Positions 36,856 through 48,599 of a DNA stretch of 64,000 nucleotides are shown one piece after another; within the stretch, counting starts at the first letter, position 1; each line of letters opens with the position of its first letter. This DNA comes from Neopestalotiopsis rosae (lineage: Eukaryota; Ascomycota; Sordariomycetes; Amphisphaeriales; Sporocadaceae): NCBI GenBank assembly GCA_023078685.1, contig JALGAS010000006.1, forward strand, positions 3,472,001 to 3,536,000, given 5' to 3'. The notes below the pieces were generated by a model. It was not told the origin of the DNA and did no database searches. It saw only the letters and a list, made by a program, of their open reading frames with translations. The translations under genes and the position numbers were made by a program.

Positions 36856-36878
36856 AAAATGCAAAATGCAAAATGCAT
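36856..36878. repeat. CAAAATG tandem repeat
   Basis: Three consecutive copies of the heptamer CAAAATG in AT-rich intergenic DNA. Simple tandem repeat. Confidence 0.7.
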
Positions 36879-37606
36879 TTGACAATGCCATGTCAGTCGC
36901 GTGTCAGTGTCGCGTCGCGTTTTATGCCAAGACTTGAAATGTTTATTAGTTGGTAATCATGTATCCGTGCTTTCCAACAATTTATGGTATTTCCCCATAA
37001 TCATCACGATCGTGGTGGTTTGGAGTTTAGTTTGGTGGATCGCGATTTGTCGTTAGCCAAGTTTATTCCTGGTATTTACCGTATGAGTGATGTGTTTAGT
37101 CTCCCTGTAGTCCCAGCATCTAGTGGACATGACGGCTAACGGCGAATGGATCACGGACATGGACTGACGGACGAGCTAGAAGAAAATATTTCCAATCCGC
37201 CGGAAGTTCCATTGAGCATGGGGGAGGAAGAGGAGAGGAGGCTGGAAGTCCTCCGCAATGGTGGGAGAGTTGTGCAAAGGCGGTCAATATATAATGAACT
37301 GACAGCAAACAAGACTGACGAATCACACGAGGTGAATCAGAGTGACTACCGGTTAGCATTCCGTATTATACTACCACTACTCGGGGCTAGTATGTAAACA
37401 ATCGTAATCTATTTGTCTTGGCATTCCTGGAGTCGAGAAAAGGTGATAAGATAGAAGGGATCCAGTTGACAAGCGAAGTGACGCGCTCTGCCCCATTACG
37501 GAACAGCCCGAGTCAATTCTATTGGTGCTTGAGAGCGCACCTAAAAGCCACCCAGCCGCAGCTTACCCAGCAGCTGCTACAGCCAACAGCCAGCAGCCTA
37601 CAGGGG

Positions 37607-37645
37607 AGGCTTTGGGGGGGCCCCCCTCCAAAAGGCGCCCCCCGC
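37607..37645. repeat. GC-rich imperfect palindrome
   Basis: A run of seven G is directly followed by six C, with flanks GGCTTT and CCAAAAGGC that extend the complementarity with a few bulges. A second C6 block at about 37638-37643 could pair alternatively with the G run. Non-coding, about 0.7 kb upstream of the formin-like ATG. Confidence 0.6.
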
Positions 37646-38346
37646 TAAAAGGCTGCCTTGTTGCCGGGCAACCGCTTAGCTGTTTACCGATCATCGGGGA
37701 GATTCTGGGCACGAAGCGACGACTGCGACATCGAGACACACAATTGATTGGGTTTAGCTAGCTAGCTGCCAATAAGCGGACATTCGAACCCAATCTGCCC
37801 TTGCTGCCTGCCTGTCTACCTACCTGCCTTTGCCTTGCCTGTCTCCTTTTGGGCATTCATTCACACGAGCTTCAGGTCTCTCTGTCCCCCCAATCTCGTA
37901 TCAGCCGTTAATTGCAGTCTACTACACAGCACAGCACGCACCCAGCAAGCAAGCAAGCTTGGAAGAAAGCAAGCCAGCACCAGACGCACGCACACTCACA
38001 CCGACGCGTCTGATCCATCCTCCACTGTCTGTTTAGCCGGGTGCACCTTTCTGAGCAGCTCCAGTACATCGCTTTTTCTACCTCGCCATTGTATTGCACT
38101 CTGTATTACTTTCGTCATCTCTTCCACTTTTCTGCCAAAGTTACAGTTCAATACATACACACATTCCTCTTGCGCGCGACATTTGCCATATGCTCTAGTC
38201 ATTATAGTTCTGCCAATTCTCTTGGCTTGGGCTTTCTCGGTCTCTCTTCTACTGGGAAGGTTTCCACGGGTCTCAGCCACCATTCCGCCGACAGCATTGA
38301 TTGAACAAACACGGCACCGATAACACACTCCAGTGACACGCCAGTC

Positions 38347-40919
38347 ATGGCTTCGACCGGCAACGCGACTGCAGCCGCGAATGCCCCCTATGTCGCTCGA
38401 CAGCAACCGCCCGAACCGCCCCAACACGGCCATCAGCGTTCCAAGTCCAATGTGCTAAAGTCATTCATCCACCGCCGAAAGGATTCGGATGGTACGGCCC
38501 TGCCGCCCGTTGACTTGCGGGCACCCGTCCTGCCTCAAGTTCTCACTCGCCCGTCCATGGATATCATGTACACGCCCGATTTCTCGAAACGTCCCTCCGC
38601 TCTCGGCGAAATTCAAAACACCAGGATCGATGTCCCTCGACTCCAATCACCTACTAAACAACCCGATACCAGACCACGATCACGCTCTCCAACAAAGACG
38701 ACCAGCACATTTTCCTTGAAGCCGCCTGGCGTAGACGACGAAGACAAGCTGTCGCCCAGAGACGCTCAGCAGAGAGACCAACCTTCTCTTCACAAGCCCA
38801 AGAAGACCAAGTCGGCCACAAATCTCGTCGGCATTCTCAGCCGCCCCAAGACTCTGAAGAACCTGCATACTATGGTCAGCGATGATAGCTACACACGAGC
38901 CTTCAAGAAAGACAAGGAGAATCGCACGCCCCCAAGCTCTGTCAACACACCCACAGAACAGTCCCGACCCCCGATATACGCCCAATTCGCTAGTGGAGCA
39001 TTGGACACGCCCAAAGCGGCACCGGGAGGAACAAATATGGATTACTTTAGGCAAGCCAGTGGCGGTAATGCTGATCGGTCGTCGAGCGATATTGCTGCAG
39101 GCTGCGCCAAGAAGCCTCGCCCACAATCGTATCATGCTCAGTACGCGCGACCTTCTGACGCCAAGTCGGGATACAACAGCATCAAGCAAACTTCCCCTTC
39201 TAAGACTCAGCGGGGTCTGAAAGTCTTGACCCGAGGCCTACTTGGCTCCAAGTCAGAGGAGTCGCCGGTCGACAAGAATATTGAGCCCGTAATCGACCCC
39301 AAGGATATAGACAAGCACCTTGAAGCCATGCTCGATCGCCGAAACATACCCGAGAACCAGAGATACAAGATGAGAAACCTTGCCGACACTATCAAGATGG
39401 AATTCATCCGCCAGGATTGGGCCGAGACTAACATGGCGCCTGGTCGCCCAAGCATCACCGACAGCGATTGTGGAACAAACGACGGCTCTGTCAGAGAGGG
39501 TTCCGAGAAAAAGAAGTCCCGGGGCATGACCTTTACCCTCTCCAGAAACAGCGGCAAGAAGTCGGAACCAAGCTCGCCGACCAAGAAATCGAGAGCTGAT
39601 GGCACACTGGGCAGGCATTTCCGAAGCAGATCGACCGATAGTATCACTAGTGAACGGCCATCATCCTCGGGCTCAGGATCTGGCGGGGGAATCCTATCCA
39701 AGATCAAGGCACAGCAGGGGCCAGCTGACTTTGTGGCATACCTGAGAAAGGTGCAGAAACCAGAGCTGGTCGAGGTCGGCAAGCTTCACAAGTTGCGATT
39801 GCTCTTGCGCAATGAGACCGTGGCCTGGACAGATGAATTTGTCAGGCAGGGTGGCATGGAGGAAATCGTAGGCCTTCTCCATCGCATTATGGATGTCGAG
39901 TGGAGGTAAGTTACCAAGGTCAAGGAACGCGTCATGGCCCGATGTCAATACTAACTCTTTTCTTTCACAGAGAGGAACATGAGGATGCTCTACTTCACGA
40001 AAACCTATTGTGCTTAAAGGCCTTGTGCACAACAGGTCTGGCCCTACAGTATCTGCACTCAATCCAGGCTAGGCTGTTCCCTGCCCTTCTGCATCTGATA
40101 TTTGACCCAGAGAAGAAGGGCCCGAGCGAGTTCACCACACGTGGAATCATCACGTCGGTGCTCTTTACTTACATACAGTCAGCCTCCACAGAGGACCGTG
40201 TTGTTCGTGCCAAGACTGTACTCAACCACCTTCGCGACCCAGAACCCAAGGAAGATGAGCGAGTCGTCGACTTTGTCCTCGACATGCGCCGCGAAAGACC
40301 ATACCGTGTATGGAACAAGGAAGTCGTGAGCGTCACGAAAGAGGTCTTCTGGATCTTCTTGCATCACTTGAATGTCGTTTTCCTTCCCCGAGAGAAGGAG
40401 CAGGCTGCCGCCGCTGCAAATATACAGCCCAGGGATAGTCTCGCATACATGGCGGCACATTTCCCCCAAGAACGACCTCCTGTCCCGGCAGCGCCCTATG
40501 TGGGCGGTGTAGAATGGGACGCTACAAACTACCTGGCTTCGCACCTTGACTTGCTTAATGCCATTATGGCCTGTACCCCAACCATGGAAGAGCGAAACAA
40601 GCTCCGCGAGCTCTTGCGCATCTCAGGCTGGGAGCGGTGCATGGGTGGTTCAATGCGTTTGTGCAAGGAGAAGTTTTACCCAGGTGTTCACGATGCTCTC
40701 CGTACCTGGGTTGCGGCTGCGTGTGAAGATGGCTGGGAGACCAGAGATGTACGATATGGGCCGCCCCCTGAGGCAAAGAGCCCTGCCAAGAACAGCCCTG
40801 CCAAGGTTAAGAAGCAGAGTGAAATGGCGGCACCTCCCAAGATTGAGATCCCGAGGCTGGATTTCGCCCTGGATGCTATGAAGACTGATGCAAAGAAGGT
40901 GGACGACTGGCTTTCCTAG
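38347..40919 (+). CDS. Formin-like protein with GBD/FH3 region only
   Basis: Two exons (38347-39905 and 39971-40919; 65-nt intron, GTAAGT donor, CACAG acceptor) encode 835 residues. The N-terminal 300 residues are basic, Ser/Pro-rich and probably disordered. From about residue 310 the sequence matches the Rho-GTPase-binding and FH3 armadillo region of diaphanous-type formins: DKHLEAMLDRRNIPENQRYK, then DFVAYLRKVQ, then KLRLLLRNETVAWTDEFVRQ with GGMEEIVGLLHRIM, and the ENLLCLKALCTTGLAL block after the intron. The protein stops after a Lys/Pro/Ala-rich tail. There is no proline-rich FH1 and no actin-nucleating FH2 domain here or in the following kilobases. It is therefore likely a polarity or cytokinesis scaffold that reads Rho-type GTPases without polymerising actin; partners are unknown. 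Filamentous fungi also carry a full-length formin (SepA/Bni1), which is not in this window. Confidence 0.85.
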
Positions 40920-43900
40920 CGGCAAGGCTTGATGACACGATGGGAAGACTTGTTGAAGGAAAGACGAGAAAAGCGACTGCAAAATGCATAACGAGTCATG
41001 GAGACTCAACGGCGTCTACAAAGAACAAGTTGAAAAAAGGAACAAGAAGGGAAAGAAGACGCCAACGTGAAAGACGCACCAAGCATCTTTCGTCCAAGTC
41101 TTGGTGGCTTGTCGATTGGCATCTACAACACGGACCGTTAGATGTCTATAAGGAGCTCATTCGGTTCCGCTTCCCTCCTTTTATTTTTCGGCCTCCTGCT
41201 TTTTCTACAGTTGCATTTCCAATACGGATCAGTTTTGTCAGGGTATATTGTGCGGTCTAAGGGATTTTTTCTTGGCACGGGAGTTGTTGTTTTTAAGGGA
41301 GGGTGGGAGTTCAGGTTTATTTCCGCTCTCCAGTCCAGCGTGCTTGGGTAATATCATGTGAAACGAAGTTGTTGGTACAAGAATGAAAGAGGAGAGGAGG
41401 AGATGGAGAAGCAGGAGGAGGACAGGGACGAGGGGGAGGCGAATGAGTTGCTGCTTGCTCCGAGAGGAGCTCTACTCGAGCCCAGATGGCACAGGAGGAG
41501 CGGAGGGAGGGGGAAATTGGACTTCAGCTTTGTACGGTATGGTCTTCTCAGCATTAATGATTGCATCATGATGATCGGTTTATGAATAATGATTTGGGCA
41601 TTCCTTTTACAATGTCAAGCTCGACAATTACCACTACACGCGAACAAGAAGGGAACTGAAGAAAGTCATGACGAAACTATAACCGAGAGTCCTGGTGAAA
41701 TTATCTTATGGAAAGAAAGAAAAAAGAGCCTTTTTCTTCTCCTGCCTGTATGTAGCTCACCGACCACGTCAAGATCCACAAACAAGGGCGGATAAAATTG
41801 CTTTTTTATAGACCGTGAGCAAGTTGTTGCTGGCCTTGTCCAACTTAGAAAAATATGAAGAACAATTGCGATAAAAATATATAAAAAGCGAAGCGATAAT
41901 AATCCAAAGATGATTGTAATAAACAGCTTCTGATGGTCCATACCTGCAACCATGTGCATATTCCACCGGACTCTCTCCAGCATCTGTATTGCATACGTCT
42001 ACCTTGTTATCACGTTTTGGGGGCCCGGTGGTGTAACATCGAAGCGTGGCCACATGGGAGGCATGATGTGTTATCGCCACGCGTTGGAGCTGCAGCAAAG
42101 GTCCGTCCCGTCCGCCAAGAAGACCATATTTGAGACGACTCGCAGTGTGTGTGGTAAAGCCAACAATTTACATACGTTATAAATATCAATTCGACTGGCC
42201 CAGTCTACTGCTATTGAGAAATTGAGAATAGTAGACAGCAACACGCTGACGAGCTAGGGAGGCGCAAGGCAGGACCGGCTTCGAACGACCTTTATGTCGC
42301 CTGTTTGCATACGTCTCGCTGCTTATTCATTCGCTGTGTCCTTTGATGACTTATCCTATCATCAAATCAACTAACGGAGGCCGAGTTGTGGAACGCGGAT
42401 CCAGCACAAATTCCGGATCACCTGCTCCTCCCAACTCTCACCAACGTATCATCGCATAGAGAAATCAGTATCTACTTTCTCGCCACCGGCCCCATATGCT
42501 CTCGGTGAGTCGTCACACTCGGAGTATTCGTGTCACAAGTAAGATCTATCATGCGGCCTAGATCCGCCCAAGTAGGAATGAATCATCTCTGCCGGCGCAT
42601 GTGTAGTTCGTTTCAGAGCAAGCGGAGTCCACGATAGAACTGCAAGCTGCATTGATGGAGTGCCATTCAAGACCCACGCCGATGCCTATACTTCGTACAT
42701 GTTTTGATAAGCCATATCCGGTACGAAATACATACCTGATACATAGCCTGGAAAAAGCAATGCATGATTTCGCCAAATTCGCAAGAAGACTTCTCCGGCG
42801 CGACAACCGAAGTGATTGGACGTCTATTTCGGCGCAGGGAACCCTGCATACTGCACTTTTGATACTAGTGGAAATACCTGCCAAAGGTTGTCAATGGCCA
42901 CGACAGATAGCTGCAAATGTACAGCAGTTTGCCACTCTCATCGAGACAGCTCTCATATTGCAGCTGTTTAGACTACGTCTTGCTTAGCCTTCCGTGACCA
43001 AAGGAAGGGAAAGTAGAGTGGGCTGCCTGGGCAGTGCCAGCCAAGTTGTGATCAACATTGTTAGATAATGACAATAGCCTTCAAATGAAAGAATGGAAGA
43101 GCTGGAGAATAAGGTTTTTACAAGACACAGGGGTGTCATGTGGAGTCTCAGAATAGATCAGCACCGCTCCTATTGCTTCGGGTCGTTGTGACTCCAATGA
43201 ATAGGCAATTATTGCCAACCGGGAAGACGGGTTTCTTGAAATGTACGAGAATCTCGCCGCACGGGGGCTCACCGGTCCCTGGACACGCCCCGGCCATCTC
43301 GAGCCATTCTCGGAGAGGAAGCTTATTGAAGGTGCTCTGCCAATAGGCGAACGTTCCTAAGTGCCATCGACGTCTCATTTGCGGAATGGTTAAAGCCATG
43401 ATCCACAGCTGAGTTATCCGTGTGTTGTTCGTCGTTAAGTCCAGAAGTTTCACCCGCGTAGGTGAAATGAAGGAAAGAAGATAAGACAATTGGCCCTGCT
43501 CTGCGTATCTTGTAGCAGTACGAGCGAGTTTGAAAAGTTAAGGATCCTTCCAGCACTGTAAACCACACATTAGTAGCTTTTTTGGGGAGTCTCTGAGATG
43601 ATGAGGATTGAGCTCGGATCCATCCGCAGGCCTTGCTGCGTAGTCCCACGTAAAGTGCAATTATATGTGTGTCTGTGTGTGTGTAAGTCTGCTCAGGCAC
43701 CAAACAGAACTACAACATACCGGGATGTGGTCTGTTTTTGCTTTTTCCCCCTGATGACATTTCTCTGGACAAGTAGCCGAGAGGTTCCAACACTTGGCGG
43801 GCAGTCGTTCCAGTACTCTCCTATGTGGGCCATAGAGAAAACGATACTGGCGGTGCAGATCCTTGATTCATGTCATATGCCGTTACTCAGTGAATGGCTC

Positions 43901-46900
43901 ATGATCACAAGGACACAATGAGCCAGCCACGTTGTCGAAAGTCATTAGAAGACTCAGATTTGATCCGGCGAGCTGAGTAGACTAGGACAGGGAATCACAG
44001 CAGTGGCGAATTGGGAAGTAGTTGATCTAGGCATGTCTATTTCTGCTCGATCTGGTCGAAAGGCTCTGTCAGGTCGATCGAATCCAGACTCCCATGGGCA
44101 GAGGTGTTGGCTGACGATGGCTGGTCGTCCAGGCTGCATGTGTACCAGCAATGACTGGATAATCCCAGTTGCTGACTGATGGATATGCGGAGACGGCATG
44201 CCTGTACACCCTGACAGTACTCAAAATACACTTGCCAAGAAGTACGGAGTTGGTTGTGACCAATCGGGGTCATGATGAGCTGTAATACTCGTGGACGGGG
44301 GTAACATGGTGGTGAGCAGAATAACACTGCGTGATATGCTTGTGCCTTTTGCGGCGATATATTTGCGTGATAGGCCTGCAAAAGAGTAAAATAATGTTTA
44401 AAAGTGACGGGAATCGACGTACATAGGTTAAGTGGAGGAGGAAGATGAAAGACACGATTGCCTGCCTAGGTTTGTATAATGGCTTGGTGGTACTTGCTTC
44501 AATAAATCGCAAAAAGTCTGAGAGTTAAGGAAGGAACGAGTTGTAGCAACGTCGATATGTAGATCACGTGTCGTAACCCTTATTCTAGTAATTCCATACA
44601 TAATCCTACCATCGCTTGATTATTGTGAATATTGACTTCTGTAGTTGTGTGCCTTTGTATAAATTTCCAATGCACATTTGTGCGTCTCTATGCCATCATA
44701 AATGTGCTTGCGAGATATTTGGACGTCTGCCACAATGTCGATCGAATATCAGAATCATGTTGCCCGCCACACAAAATCTCTCCTTGGTCATAACTTGGTC
44801 ACAAGGCCATGTTCATGTTCGTGCATAGGCAGGACCGGCCCAAATCAAGCAGGCTGCGCTTTCCAGAATATGGACACCCATTCGTGGTTTCTGGTGAATC
44901 AAGCAATGCCAACGGGCTGATGGCTTGAGTCATTTGACACCGAATCGCCGGGACGGAGACGTTGTTAAGTAGATTCTCATTCGTAGATGGACCTGCCCAC
45001 ACATCATATCATGGCGTCTTGACCAAAGCCCACGAGTCAGAGATGCGGGTCGTTGTATGCGAGATTGTTCATCAATTGATCCTTGATCCGGTGCGTTGGT
45101 AAATATCTTCAAGGGTTCTGATCCTAATCGAGCTAATGTGCCCTCAATAATGCTCTTGAATTCCACCGCAACCTTGTACGTAGGTACTTTGTTCCGGCCG
45201 GTATACGAAAACTATGGTACTAATTAAATCATCTCATCTGTATGACTTGGGGGGATGTACGTAGAAGGGAAATACTTCAAGCAAAGGTGGCCTGGTGTCC
45301 ATGCTGCTGCAATATCGTTCAAGCGCGATTAGTTTTCACGATGATACAATCAAGCCTTCTCACCATGCCTGCCTACATAAACGTCTGCATACTATATATG
45401 AGCCTCTAGAGTAGTCTCGTCACACATATATTCGCGTTGTATTCTCTGCCCAGTGGTCAGTGATGAAACACGCTGCTTTTAGAAGTTGCGAGGTGGGCGA
45501 CTAATGGAACCGACGACTGACTGACAACTGGCCGTGATGGAAAAAAAGAAAACCCCTTGACCTCGGGGGACTATACATATCTCCTGCCTACAAAAGGTTC
45601 AGAATCATGACCAGCACATATGTTGCAGGCAGTTTGTGATGGCCAGGCAATGTCACCACAAGAAGCAGAGGCAGGATAGATCTGATATGCAAGCTTCGCA
45701 GGTACTGGCCGATGCCTTTCATTGATTGCTGTTTTTTCTGTAACGTGCCAGACAGACCTCCAACTACCAGACGCTGGTCAGGTCAGATCAGGTCAGGTCA
45801 GGTACCTGCTATCCAGTCCAGAATTATTCCTTCGGTTATGACAGCCCAAAAATCGGGTCCTCCGAAGCCAGCGCCTCACACTTCCCAATTGGAAGAAGCG
45901 ACCCGCCTGTCTTAGGGTAAAAGTGCTGTAGAACGAGGACGAGGTAAGGAACATATCCGCCGGGCTTTTCTTGGAGGAGAGATTTAGGTAGACGATCACC
46001 TAATCTAGCTACAACGCTACCTTACCAGCCGCCTACTTATTACCCTAGTGAATAGTATGGACATTTTATCCTTCACAATAATAAGAATATTACTAAATTC
46101 AGAGTTATCTTTGTCCTCGCGTCTTCCAATCAGACAACCCATTTCAATCAGAATATTACCAACCAGGGACATCGATACCGGTTTCACAAGATTTTCGAAC
46201 AGTTGATTGCTATCATTGGCTTCAATTGAATGTCTTCCCTGTTCCTTTGCCCCTTGCGACTTGTTAACCCCTGCGCACCCCAACTGACCGTTTGAACGCC
46301 GCCGAGCCAACCTAAGCTGCTTTGGTTAACTGCCTACCTCCAGGGCATCATCTCGCCCCTCTTTCGCTCAAGGTACCTTGACCCCGATCAACGTCTTGTC
46401 AAGTCTCCCCGACTCCTCCGCTCCCAGCTGCTGAGTGCTCAGTGCTGAGTGCTTGCTGCCTTATCACTATCACAGACGCAGATTATCATACACGTGCGCA
46501 CATACTGTCACTATTGTATACACCATCTCCAAAAAGTCAGAAAATCTATGCCGAGAGCCGCTTAGAGAGAGAGAGAGAAAGAGCACCAGTCGCCTCAAGA
46601 GAAGTTGCACAAGCAAGCTGCGAAAAAGCATATGCACCTTGCACAAGGCGGCGTCTCCACACCTGCGAGAGGCCCAGTGCCTGGCAAGCCTGGCAAACAC
46701 ACATATTCATTTTCCCCCCACATCTACTACATTACCTGTATCCATCCATCAAATCAGTGCCATCCATCATCGAGTCCAGTCCAGCAAGCCCAGTACATTA
46801 CGACTGGGACTCAACTCATAGCAGCATTGACGACTGACCACTGACCATACCTAGCACTTGGCACTCACTCCATTTTCCAACCCGGCAGCACGGTCAGAGC

Positions 46901-47309
46901 GGCTTACAGCTACACTAGTCGGCCCACATCTCATCCCAAGATCTCCCGCTCCTGCTTAGACTTCCACCTGCACCTCGTGCCGCTCCGCGTACTGCTATAA
47001 TTTTTTTTTTCTTGTTCGTTCGGCTCTATTCCAGTCCAGCTCTAGGTGTTTCGACTCAGAACCCTGGTCTCTCGATATATGAGAATAGCCAGTCCAGACG
47101 GCTACGGCACGTTCGAGAGCCTGCCATTTAGCTGGCTACTGTAGCTGGTTGGCTGGAGCAAGCTGGCATTGGAAGCCAGACCTGGAGACTACCTGCCCTT
47201 ACTACTGCGCGAAAAGAATCGCTGCTGAGTGACTGAAATCACTAACGCCGGACCACCTAACGTTCATCCCCTTGGTCCATCCATACATACATCGTAGCTG
47301 CTGCCCACA
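40920..47309. other. Long intergenic region, no gene recognised
   Basis: About 6.4 kb. The open frames are short and scattered over both strands, with no recognisable domain or consistent exon chain. Two frames of just over 100 codons, 42652-42987 (+) and 43148-43489 (-), are the best candidates, but neither has support beyond length. A GGTCA pentamer repeat is at 45776-45802 and a GAGA run near 46565-46580. The last kilobase (about 46300-47309) is pyrimidine-rich and probably the leader and promoter of the WBP2-like gene. Confidence 0.5.
45776..45802. repeat. GGTCA pentanucleotide repeat
   Basis: About five imperfect tandem copies of GGTCA (one copy reads GATCA), ending at a GGTACC. Non-coding simple repeat. 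Confidence 0.75.
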
Positions 47310-48599
47310 ATGTCCATAAAGTATGTACGTCCTTGTTCCTTCGTTCGTCTTTGAATCCACTCTTTAGCTGCAATCTCTTGCCCTACCTGTACCCTCTTCG
47401 TCTACTACTGTACTGGTTCCAACAAATCAATCCCACCATATTCCCTAGCCCGGCCTCGAGACTCTATCCCTGCATCAAGTTCCGAGCCTCCTTCTATACT
47501 CGGCCCTTCGCATCATGGACTACGGGCTCCAGATGCAACATGGAGATATTCTGCGCTCCATGACCGAGGAAGACCAGACCATCCCTGGTGAGAAGATACT
47601 GATGCGTCCTTGATCCTTAGTTGGGTGATGCTAAAACGCTCTGGAGAGTTGGAACCGCTACCGAATGAGGAAGTCTTGCACCAGACTCGCGGCCGCACAT
47701 CACTCGACATCTCGTCTCCTTCTCCGTCTCCTGGGATCCCTCCCTTCTCTCTGAAGTGCGATCGCGGCGTGGCCTATATCACAAGCAAGAGAGTGAGTTA
47801 CTTGATTGGCTATTCTTCTTGGGGCGTGTATGCCGATGATGCTCATCGTCTGTCTTGTCTGTAGCTTGTCTTTCTCCCAACGCAGCCGACCGACCAGTTC
47901 AAGTCATTCTCTACGTTGATTCTCAAGACCGAAAACTCCCGAGTAGTACGTTCCATCTTCAATGATACCGTGCTGTGTGGCTCTGCGGCGGAACTACCGT
48001 TGATGACTGACATTTCTTCTCAGAGTACATTTCCAGACGAGGATCACAGCTCCCGCATACTTGCTTCATGAGCCCCTGTGTTCCCATGACCGCTATTTCT
48101 CCCAATTTCCTCTGTCTACCCATACTAATTTGGATAGGTTGGAGCATCATGGGGAGGATTTGGTGCCAATTATTGGGATGCCGAGGTCAGGCCAGAAGCT
48201 GATGGCAACATCCCCGCTGATTATACCCGAGTGACGATGAGACTTACTTTCAACGACGGCGGCCATAGCGATTGGGCTTTGAAGTATGAAAACATCCGGG
48301 GACGCCTTCTTCATGCTGCCTCTGTGGCCAGAGAGACGGGGAATGCTCACGTCCTGAATGCTGTGACAGCTGAGCAGCTTCCTGAATACTCTCCCCGGGA
48401 AGGAACATCATCACGACAGAGCCAGATCTTGGCTGGTCAAGCCCAGCTGGAACGCAGAGCAGAGGAGGCAGCTCGTGAGAGAGAGGATAATCAACCCATG
48501 CCAAACGAACCTCCGCCAGACTACGATGAAGCGCAAGCGCAAGCGATTGCCATGAGATTCGATGAGCGACAACGGGAAGATGCAGAGCGAGGACAGTGA
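47310..48599 (+). CDS. WBP2-like GRAM-domain protein with PPxY motif
   Basis: Four coding exons (47310-47320, 47621-47792, 47865-47942, 48138-48599) give about 240 residues resembling WW-domain-binding protein 2 and its fungal relatives. The start MSINWVMLKRSGELEPLPNE is rebuilt only by joining the 11-nt first exon to exon 2. The GRAM/PH-like fold continues through SLKCDRGVAYITSKR, LVFLPTQPTDQFKSFSTLIL, FGANYWDAEVRPEADGNIP and MRLTFNDGGHSDW. A PPDY (PPxY) motif near residue 215 would bind WW domains of Nedd4/Rsp5-type ubiquitin ligases, and the C-terminus is rich in Glu, Arg and Gln. The first intron is long (300 nt). The third is best explained as a nested pair of introns (described separately). 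The in-frame donor three bases later would add one Val. Function in fungi is unclear; an adaptor for ubiquitin ligase is inference from the motif. Confidence 0.85.
47943..48137 (+). other. Stwintron (nested twin intron) in the WBP2-like gene
   Basis: The 195 bases between exons 3 and 4 contain a complete internal intron, 47946-48023 (78 nt). It has donor GTACGT, branch-like CTGAC near 48007-48011 and acceptor TTCTTCTCAG. Removing it joins GTA (47943-47945) to AGTACA (from 48024) and creates a perfect GTAAGT donor. The resulting external intron of 117 nt ends with a CTAAT branch sequence at 48125-48129 and the acceptor GATAG. After both splicing steps the reading frame runs on, with Arg-Val-Gly-Ala-Ser-Trp at the junction. 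This is the [D3,4] arrangement, in which the internal intron sits between donor positions 3 and 4. One-step splicing from the GTACGT donor to the last acceptor would also keep the frame. Confidence 0.7.

Larger units (their letters stand above)
36471..38346. other. Intergenic region with GC-rich hairpin
   Basis: About 1.9 kb. It contains the CAAAATG triple repeat near 36856-36878, a G7/C6 imperfect palindrome near 37607-37645 and CT/CA-rich leader DNA after 37800 that precedes the formin-like gene. No gene is recognised apart from the short -1 frame right after the secreted-protein gene. Confidence 0.55.

Noticed and set aside
37740..37800. Possible tRNA B-box (a GGGTTCGAAT-like string on the minus strand)
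   Set aside because: The surrounding sequence does not form acceptor, D or anticodon arms; no A-box at the right distance.
43148..43489. Minus-strand frame of 113 codons
   Set aside because: Balanced composition but no recognisable motif and no adjoining exon; length alone is not sufficient.
47517..47620. ATG-initiated frame of about 32 codons inside the first intron of the WBP2-like gene
   Set aside because: Using it as an exon would leave a 33-nt intron before exon 2, too short for normal splicing, and it stops without joining the conserved protein.
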